Assembly: GCA_963746735.1 (NCBI GenBank)
Contig: CAVVCO010000012.1
Span: forward strand, 124,001 to 188,000
Length of the DNA: 64,000 nt
From: CAVSWT01 sp963746735
GTDB taxonomy: Bacteria; Bacteroidota; Ignavibacteria; Ignavibacteriales; Ignavibacteriaceae
Direction of reading: 5' to 3'
Numbering within the stretch: position 1 is the first letter of the stretch; the number at the start of each line of letters is the position of its first letter. The notes below the pieces were generated by a model. That model did no database searches. It was not told the DNA's origin and saw only the letters and a list, made by a program, of their open reading frames with translations. This document shows, in pieces, positions 56,978-64,000 of the stretch. Position numbers and translations under genes: made by a program.

Positions 56978-59872
56978 ATGAAGATATATGAACATCCGGA
57001 CAAGTTTGTTAACAGGCACATTGGTGTGAATAAAGAAAATATCGAAGAGATGTTAAAAGTAATTGGGGTTGATTCGATTGATACTTTGATTAACGAAACA
57101 ATTCCCTCGCAAATAAGATTAGAAGATAAATTGAAGCTTGATGAATCCGTAACCGAATATAGATTTATTGAAGATTTTAAAAAACTTGCGGCAAAAAATA
57201 AAGTATTCAAATCATATATTGGAATGGGATATTATCCAACGCGAGTTCCAAGTGTTATCCTAAGAAATATTCTTGAAAACCCGGGCTGGTATACACAATA
57301 CACGCCATATCAAGCTGAAATTTCTCAAGGAAGACTTGAAGCACTTTTAGTTTTTCAAACTGTTGTTTCTGATTTAACTTCAATGAACATTACAAATGCA
57401 TCTTTACTGGATGAAGGCACTGCAGCTTCTGAAGCAATGGCTATGTTTTATTCATTAAGGAAAAATAAAGATGCAAACGTTTTATTTGTATCCGAGGAAG
57501 TTTTTCCACAGACAATTGATGTTTTAAGAACAAGAGCAAACCCACTAGGTATTGAATTACAAATCGGCAATCACAATAGTGTAGAATTGAATGACAAAAT
57601 ATTTGCTGTTTTAGTTCAATATCCTGCGGGATATGGTGAGGTTTATGATTATAAAAACTTTTTTGAAGAAGCTGATAAGAAAAATATTTTTAAAATTGTT
57701 GCTGCAGATTTGTTAAGCTTAACATTGTTAGTTCCTCCAGGTGAGTTTGGTGCTGATGCAGTAGTTGGTAATTCCCAGAGATTAGGCGTTCCAATGGGTT
57801 TCGGCGGTCCTCATGCCGCTTTTTTTGCAACCAAAGATGAATTCAAAAGAAACATTCCAGGCAGAATAATCGGCCTTTCTGTTGATGCAAATGGAAATGA
57901 AGCTTACCGCATGGCGCTGCAAACACGTGAGCAGCATATTAGAAGGGAAAAAGCAACAAGTAATATTTGTACTGCGCAGGTATTGTTGGCAATAATTTCC
58001 GCAATGTATGCAGTTTATCACGGAGGTGAAGGGCTAAAAGCAATTGCGGAAAGAATAAATAAATTTGCCCGTCTTCTTGAAATAGGATTACTTGAATATG
58101 GATTTGAACAAAAGAATATTAATTACTTTGATACTCTTTTAATTCAAACAGATACCGCAGGACAAACTAGAAGAGTAAATCAGTTAGCCTTAGAGAAGGG
58201 AATAAACTTTCGCTTCATTGATGATCTTTCAATTGGAATATCGATAAGTGAAGAAACTGATTATCATGATATTTTTGAAATTCTAAACATCTTTGCCGAA
58301 GTTCCGGAAATAAATTTAATGAGAAATATGAAGAACAGCTATCTGTTGATATTGAAGTTGGTTATCCATCTAATTTGAAAAGAACTAGCAAATATTTAAC
58401 TCATGAAGTTTTTCATTTATATCATTCAGAAACAGAAATGCTACGATATTTAAAACGGCTTGAGAATAAAGATTTATCACTTGTTCATTCCATGATTCCT
58501 CTTGGTTCATGTACCATGAAACTGAATGCAACAACAGAAATGATAGCTTTAACCTGGCCTGAGTTTTCAAAAATTCATCCATTTGCTCCTTCCGAACAAA
58601 CAGAAGGATACAAACAACTATTTTCTGAATTAGAAAAAGATTTGGAAATAATTACTGGCTTTGATGCTGTCTCACTACAGCCTAACTCCGGCGCACAAGG
58701 CGAATACTCAGGTTTAATGGTAATTCGTGAATACCATAAAAATAATAAAGAATCTCATCGCAATGTGGCTATCATTCCTTCATCCGCTCATGGGACAAAT
58801 CCGGCAAGTGCAGTAATGGCCGGGATGAAAGTGGTTGTTGTAAATTCAACCCTTCAGGGTAATGTTGATCTTGACGATTTAAAAGAAAAAAGTTGAAGCA
58901 AATAAAAACAACCTGGCTTGTTTAATGATAACTTATCCTTCAACTCATGGGGTGTTTGAAGAAAGTATAAAGGAAATTTGCGATATCATTCATCAAAATG
59001 GCGGACTGGTTTATATGGACGGTGCAAACATGAATGCGCAGGTTGGATTAACAAGCCCTGCAGCTATTGGTGCTGATGTCTGTCATTTAAATTTACATAA
59101 AACTTTTTGTATTCCTCACGGCGGCGGCGGACCTGGAATGGGTCCAATTGGTGTTAATAAAAAACTACTGCCGTTTTTACCGAATCATTCTGTTGTAAAT
59201 TTAAAACATAAAAATGGAATCACTGCTGTATCTTCTGCACCATGGGGGAGCGCAAGCATTCTTGTTATATCTTATGCGTACATTAAAATGATGGGAGAAG
59301 CCGGGTTAACAAAATCAACTGAGGCCGCAATTCTAAATGCAAATTATATCAAAGCAAAATTAGAAAATCACTTTAAAGTATTATATGCTGGCAGCAAGGG
59401 AAGAGTTGCCCATGAATTAATATTTGATATGAGAAACTTTAAAGCAAGCGCCGGAATTGAAGTGGAAGATATTGCTAAAAGGCTTATGGATTATGGTTAT
59501 CACGCACCAACAGTTTCATTCCCGGTTCATGGAACTTTGATGGTTGAGCCAACTGAAAGTGAAAGTAAAAAAGAGTTGGACCGTTTTTGTGATGTTTTAA
59601 TTTCAATAAAGGAAGAAATTCTAGAAATAGAAAATGGAATTGCTGATTCACAAGACAATGTTTTAAAGAATGCCCCGCACACAGCTTTCAGCGTAATTAC
59701 AGATAAATGGGATCATAAATATTCGCGTGAAAAAGCAGCGTATCCGACGGAATGGGTTAAGGCTAATAAATTTTGGCCAGGCGTTGGAAGAGTGAATAAT
59801 GCTTACGGTGACAGAAATTTAATTTGTACATGCAGCCCAATTGAAGATTATATAGAAGAGCCGGTTTCTTAA
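56978..59872 (+). CDS. gcvP: Glycine dehydrogenase (decarboxylating), GcvP, with a -1 and a +1 shift
   Basis: About 964 aa, the single-chain P-protein length; the two shifts cancel. P-protein of the glycine cleavage system, decarboxylating glycine with PLP. N-terminus FVNRHIGVNKENIEEML; glycine-rich FGGPHAAFFATKDEFK; GSCTMKLNATTEM; PSSAHGTNPASAVMAGM; PLP-Lys in CHLNLHKTFCIPHGGGGPGM. A -1 lies near 58323 (between NL and EKYEEQLSVDIEVGYPSNLK). A +1 lies in the A run near 58893 (restoring KVEANKNNLACLMITYP). Other glycine cleavage genes are not in the window. No glycine riboswitch is seen in the 127 bp upstream. Confidence 0.93.
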
Positions 59873-60019
59873 TAACCAGATTAGTGTACAAAAATATTTT
59901 TATAACCATTCTTAATAATCTAGTTAGATATTTTGCGGTGAACTATATTTTTTATTACTTGTAAAAGACGTTACAATCTTTTTATTTTAACCCTCTGTTT
60001 GTCATATCATATAATTTAA

Positions 60020-61360
60020 ATGATAAAAGTATTTTTCACCTTAATATTATTATTTGTTTCTATCCAGAATAGTTTCACACAATCTATTCCGGGAACATCA
60101 TTAAATAATAATGCTGAAGATAAATTTGTAGTTGATTCAATTTCAATTCAAGGTAACGATATAACCAATAATGAAATAATTTTAAGAGAGCTTACTTTCA
60201 AGATTGGGGATACAGTTAATACTAAAATCTTGGCTTATAATGCGGAAAGAATTTATAGTCTTGGAATATTCACCAAAGTCAGGTTATATCATGACCCATT
60301 ATCGTATACTAAAAATGTTGTGCAAATATTAGTTAATGAAAGCTGGTACATTTACCCAATTCCTTTGGCTGAATTAAAAGATAGAGACTGGAAAAAATTA
60401 TCTTATGGCTTTGATGTAGTTATTCAAAATTTTAGAGGGCGAAATGAAACATTGCGTGCAAGAGCATTGTTTGGTTATGATCCCAGCTTGTCACTTTCTT
60501 ATTCAAACCCTTATTTTATTTGGAAAAATAATATTTCTCTTGAGCTCAACCTTGCTTACCATGATACAAGGAATATAAGCAGTATAGCAAAGTATTTGTA
60601 TGGCGGAGATTTTAATCAAAAGTTTATTGGGGCAGGAATCGGAGTGGGAAAAAGATTAGGTTTATTTCAAAAAGTTGCAATAAGCTTAAATTATAATTAC
60701 ATACAATCTCCGACCTATATAAAAGGAATTTCAGCTTCTAATGATAGGATAGATAGATTATTCTCAGTAGGAGCAAGTTATTCTTTTGACACAAGAGACT
60801 TGCGGCAATTTGCGCGTGAAGGAATTTTGGGTTCTGCCAATTTTGAATTTAAGGGTTTAGGAATAGATAATATAAACTATCAAATCGCTTCAATTGATTT
60901 TAGAGAATACAGGAAATTATTTGGGGAGCTCGGTGCCAAATGGAGATTGGCTTCAAGATTTACGATGGGAAAACTAGTTCCATTTTATGATTATTCGTAT
61001 CTAGGATATAGCGAACGAATAAGGGGGCATTTTTTTGATGAGAGCGAAGGCAACAACTTATATTTAGCCTCGCTTGAATTTAATTATCCAGTAGTTAAAG
61101 ATTTTAATATCTCTCTTGATTTTGTCCCCATCATTCCAAAGCAGCTTCTGTCATATCGTGTTGCCTTGTATTTACAAATGTTTGGTGATACGGGTGCTAC
61201 ACAGTTTAAAGGTTATCCAATAAGTATCAAAGATTTTCAATCCGGCTATGGTATGGGATTAACTCTTCTAATTCTCCCTTATAATATTGTACGGTTTGAA
61301 GTTGCATTTGACGAGCACTTTCGTTCTGAATTTATTTTTGATATCGGAGCTTCATTTTAA
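60020..61360 (+). CDS. Omp85-superfamily outer-membrane protein (one POTRA, TamA/BamA-like)
   Basis: 446 aa with signal peptide (FFTLILLFVSIQNSFTQ). Residues about 35-110 form one POTRA domain (FVVDSISIQGNDITNNEIIL, AERIYSLGIFTKVRLY). The rest is a surface-antigen beta-barrel with YSFDTRDLRQFAREG, LGYSERIRGHFF (the RGF/RGH-like lid motif) and an aromatic end in FDIGASF. One POTRA is fewer than the five of BamA, so a secondary role (TamA-like insertion or transport) is more likely. It is 2 bp from rsmE and may share a transcript. Confidence 0.85.
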   Translation: MIKVFFTLILLFVSIQNSFTQSIPGTSLNNNAEDKFVVDSISIQGNDITNNEIILRELTFKIGDTVNTKILAYNAERIYSLGIFTKVRLYHDPLSYTKNVVQILVNESWYIYPIPLAELKDRDWKKLSYGFDVVIQNFRGRNETLRARALFGYDPSLSLSYSNPYFIWKNNISLELNLAYHDTRNISSIAKYLYGGDFNQKFIGAGIGVGKRLGLFQKVAISLNYNYIQSPTYIKGISASNDRIDRLFSVGASYSFDTRDLRQFAREGILGSANFEFKGLGIDNINYQIASIDFREYRKLFGELGAKWRLASRFTMGKLVPFYDYSYLGYSERIRGHFFDESEGNNLYLASLEFNYPVVKDFNISLDFVPIIPKQLLSYRVALYLQMFGDTGATQFKGYPISIKDFQSGYGMGLTLLILPYNIVRFEVAFDEHFRSEFIFDIGASF

Positions 61361-61362
61361 GA

Positions 61363-62070
61363 TTGAATACTTATCTTTCAAATATTGAGCTTTACTTTTC
61401 TCAGCAAATAAAAGAAGATAGAGAAATTTTTATAAGCGAAGCTGAAGATTTTAGACATATTGTTAAAGTGATGCGGCATAATGTTGGTGATGAAATTTAT
61501 ATAACAAATGGATTGGGAAAAATATTTAAATGTAATATTTCAAATATTGACAAAAATATTTTGTCGGCATCTGTTAATGAAACTTTTGAATACGAAAATA
61601 AATTTTCAAATATCAATTTCTGCATCCCAAAACTTAAAAGTCCTGATAGATTTGAATTCGCGCTAGAAAAATGTGTCGAGCTTGGAATAACAAATTTTAT
61701 CGTCTTTGATTCTGAAAGAACTGTTGCCAAAGGAAATAAAATTGAAAGGTGGAATAAAATTTTAATTTCAGCAATGAAGCAATCATTAAGAAGCTACTTA
61801 CCTCATCTATCAATCCTTAATTCTATTGAAGAAATAAAAGAACAAACCGGTAATAAAATTGTATTTGAGCAGACATCAAATAACAATTTTGAGGATTTAA
61901 AAATATCATCCGATGGAAAATATTATTTTGTTTTTGGGCCGGAAGGCGGACTGAGTGAAAAAGAATTAAATCTTTTTGATGCAAATGAAATATATAATTT
62001 AACTCCCAACCGTTTAAGAACAGAGACCGCGATCGTTAAATGTGCCTCAATGATTAATGAACTTATTTAA
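61363..62070 (+). CDS. rsmE: 16S rRNA (uracil-1498-N3)-methyltransferase
   Basis: 235 aa SPOUT methyltransferase, TTG start 2 bases after the Omp85 stop. N-terminal PUA-like part with EAEDFRHIVKVMRHNVGDEI, then CIPKLKSPDRFEFALEKCVE, the SAM-knot segment FVFGPEGGLSEKELNLF and LTPNRLRTETAIVK. Methylates U1498 in the decoding region of 16S rRNA. Intact. Confidence 0.94.
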   Translation: MNTYLSNIELYFSQQIKEDREIFISEAEDFRHIVKVMRHNVGDEIYITNGLGKIFKCNISNIDKNILSASVNETFEYENKFSNINFCIPKLKSPDRFEFALEKCVELGITNFIVFDSERTVAKGNKIERWNKILISAMKQSLRSYLPHLSILNSIEEIKEQTGNKIVFEQTSNNNFEDLKISSDGKYYFVFGPEGGLSEKELNLFDANEIYNLTPNRLRTETAIVKCASMINELI

Positions 62071-62340
62071 CAATATTTTTATTGTTATTAGTTCATTTGT
62101 TCTATAATTCCAAATAAACAATCCTATTTCCACAAGATTAAATTAAATTTTAATCTATTTGCTCTATATGCTTTATTAAATGCTTAATATATATTGATTT
62201 CACTTTTAATGATTCAATTCCATTTCCAATTTCCGCTGCATCCAATTTATTGAGCAAGTATACTATTTAGATGAAATAATTAAGTTTGACTTTTTATGAA
62301 TAAAACAGCCATTCTTTAATAATCATAATTGGAGGTCTTA

Positions 62341-63946
62341 ATGAAAAACTTTGTAACAACTTTTTTATTTTTGTTGGTTTTTATTGTTTGTGAAACATTT
62401 GCACAGGTTCCAGCAAAAATAAATTACCAGGGTGTATTGAAAGATAATGCAGGTAATCTTGTTAATGGTTCAAAATCTCTAACATTTAAATTATATGATG
62501 TAGCAACCAGTGGAACTGCTCTTATGGAATGAGACACAAAATACCGATGTAAGAGATGGAATTTTTAACGTTGTTTTGGGAGATGTTGTCCCATTTGGAT
62601 TAGCATTTAATGAACCATATTGGTTGGGAATTTCGGTTGAAGGTGATGCTGAACTGGAGCCAAGAATTATGTTAACCGCTTCGGCATATAGTTTAATTGC
62701 AAAGACAGTAGAAGATAGCACCATAACTACAGAAAAAATAGTTGATGGAGCAATAACTCAAGACAAATTATCTCCTGGCTTAAGCTTACCCCCAGGAGGA
62801 AATGCTGGAGGAGATCTATCAGGCACTTATCCAAATCCAATGGTAAACAAAATACGCGGAAGAAATATTTTAAATACAGCGCCTACAAATGGACAGGTTT
62901 TACAATGGAATGGCTCAGATTGGGCGCCTGGCTCTGTCAGCGGTAGTCCATGGCAAAGCAGCGGAAGTGATTTATTTTATGATGCAGGTAAAGTTTTTGT
63001 CGGCCGTTCCACTCCAATAACTCCTTATGAATTATTTGGTATTCGGTCTACAGCCTCTGGAAATAATTATGGTGGAATGTATGTAGAAACTCAATCAGCA
63101 ACAGGCAGACCATTTTATGGATTTGCATCCAATGGAGTTGGACGTGCATGGACTACATGGGATGGTAATGATAAAACTTGGAAACTTTACAATATTGATG
63201 GCTTTAAGTTAGTTGTAGATTCACTAGGGCAAGTTGGTATAGGAACAATATTACCAACTGAAAAATTAGAAATAAATGGTACCTTGAGGGTAAATAGTAA
63301 TATCGGCGCTATAAAACTCGGCTATCCAAATAATGGTGATGGCTACAGATTCAATACAACAAATGGAGGACAAGACCTTCAGTTATACGAGGAATATAGC
63401 GGTGGTGGTGACAAAAGACGTTTATATATTGAGCAAAAAGGATTTATTTCGGTAGAACATGGGGGTGGAGGCTATACAACCGAAGGATTTAAAATTCATA
63501 ACTACGCATCTAACAACAATGAATGGACTTTTTATGTTTCAAATGGTTTAAATGATTTATATTTTATTTTCAATGGTGTTGAAAAAGGAGCGATTGATGA
63601 TGTTAGCGGAAACTATATAACCCTATCCGACGCCAGAGTAAAGAAAGATATTGAACAAGTAAGTTCAACTTATCTTTCAAAAGTTATGCAACTTCAGCCC
63701 AAAACATTTCATTATTTAGATAACAAATCGACTGCGCCATTAACATTAGGCTTTATAGCTCAGGACGTGCAGCCACTATTTCCGGAGTTAGTACATAAAT
63801 TGAATGCTGATAATGATGAAACACATTTTGGTTTAGATTATAGTGGATTTGGAGTAATAGCGATAAAAGCAATTCAGGAGCAGCAAAAAACAATTGAAGA
63901 GCTTCAAAAAAGAATTGAAAGATTAGAACAATTACTTCAGAAGTAA
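62341..63946 (+). CDS. Exported protein with S74 chaperone-of-endosialidase C-terminus; one +1 shift
   Basis: About 534 aa after repair. ATG at 62341 behind GGAGG (an upstream TTG is unlikely). Signal peptide FVTTFLFLLVFIVCETFAQ, then PAKINYQGVLKDNAGNLVNG, a domain common at the N-terminus of Bacteroidota surface proteins. The break near 62523 is CTT-A-TGG, restoring TALWNETQNTDVRDGIFNVV. Collagen-like/GDLSGTYPNP turns follow. The last 110 residues are an S74 intramolecular chaperone (SDARVKKDIEQVSSTYL, LGFIAQDVQPLFPELV) and a coiled coil ending EQLLQK. Likely a trimeric fibre that autocleaves its chaperone. No T9SS tail seen. Confidence 0.85.
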
Positions 63947-63983
63947 TAAAGGACTTTTTGTAATTTAAAATTAAGAGGCAAAA

Positions 63984-64000
63984 ATGAAATTAGTAATTTC
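63984..64000 (+). CDS. Start of a further gene, truncated by the window end
   Basis: An ATG at 63984 preceded by AGAGGCA opens MKLVI before the window ends. It lies 37 bp after the S74 gene and could be the next gene in the same unit. Nothing else can be said. Confidence 0.4.

Noticed and set aside
1..64000. Alternative genetic code (stop codon reassignment) to explain the broken genes
   Set aside because: Breaks involve TAA, TAG and TGA alike and require a frame change, not read-through; intact genes use all three stops normally.
1..64000. CRISPR arrays, insertion sequences, prophage or integrases
   Set aside because: No regularly spaced direct repeats, transposase or integrase motifs found on either strand.

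Overview
The window is AT-rich DNA from a member of the Bacteroidota/Chlorobi group, most likely Ignavibacteria. Three exported proteins end in the type IX secretion (T9SS) C-terminal sorting domain with the YPNPFNP signature. Several starts carry a clear Shine-Dalgarno (SD) sequence, which argues against typical Bacteroidia. The gene order (DUF177-rpmF-plsX-fabH-fabD-fabG-acpP-fabF-rnc; purC-DUF971-pgsA-pgpA-cinA-thpR-recA-recX) is chromosomal housekeeping. I see no phage, insertion sequence, CRISPR array or plasmid function. The lineage call is inference from protein style, not from a marker gene.

Layout. 1-4.5 kb: heavily frameshifted gingipain-like C25 protease with a T9SS tail. 4.6-8.1 kb: glmS, a COG2403 GTPase, tRNA-Phe. 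8.2-10.8 kb: a Trp-repeat T9SS protein and three tiny membrane-protein genes. 10.8-17 kb: the purC-to-recX run and a Nudix gene. 17.1-21.1 kb: a STAND/LuxR regulator followed by two DUF4242 genes and a lipoprotein. 21.2-29.1 kb: DinB, murB, a NAGPA-type exported protein, phenylalanine hydroxylase, a soluble transhydrogenase and an unknown exported protein. 29.8-34.1 kb: a respiratory cluster with a cytochrome c, a Cyc2-like cytochrome-porin, a Rieske protein and a cytochrome b fused to two c-haem domains. 34.3-39.9 kb (minus): a MacAB-TolC-type exporter with a Spy-like protein. 40.1-42.8 kb: a sulfur operon (metZ, OsmC, two YeeE/YedE-type membrane proteins) behind a transcription attenuator. 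42.9-49.2 kb: thioredoxin-like protein, M14 peptidase, Usp, rpsU, LOG protein, dacB, secG, tRNA-Met. 49.3-56.9 kb: fatty-acid/phospholipid operon. 57-64 kb: gcvP, an Omp85 protein, rsmE and an S74-domain exported protein.

The strongest new signal is the leader of metZ. A 25-codon leader ORF holds a block of Cys and Met codons. Around it lie four mutually complementary segments (1:2, 2:3, 3:4); the last pair is an intrinsic terminator with a T run, and segment 2 covers the leader stop codon. This is the complete architecture of a translating-ribosome attenuator that would sense Cys/Met supply and control sulfur incorporation and import.

The second pattern is an excess of single-base frameshifts, most of them +1, in otherwise well-conserved genes, including essential ones (fabD, fabF). 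They are densest at the left edge. Uncorrected assembly indels are the simplest explanation. Each broken gene is annotated at its full inferred extent with its break points. Four of the +1 sites in the right third can be read as a CTT codon followed by one extra A, which merits a check against raw reads.
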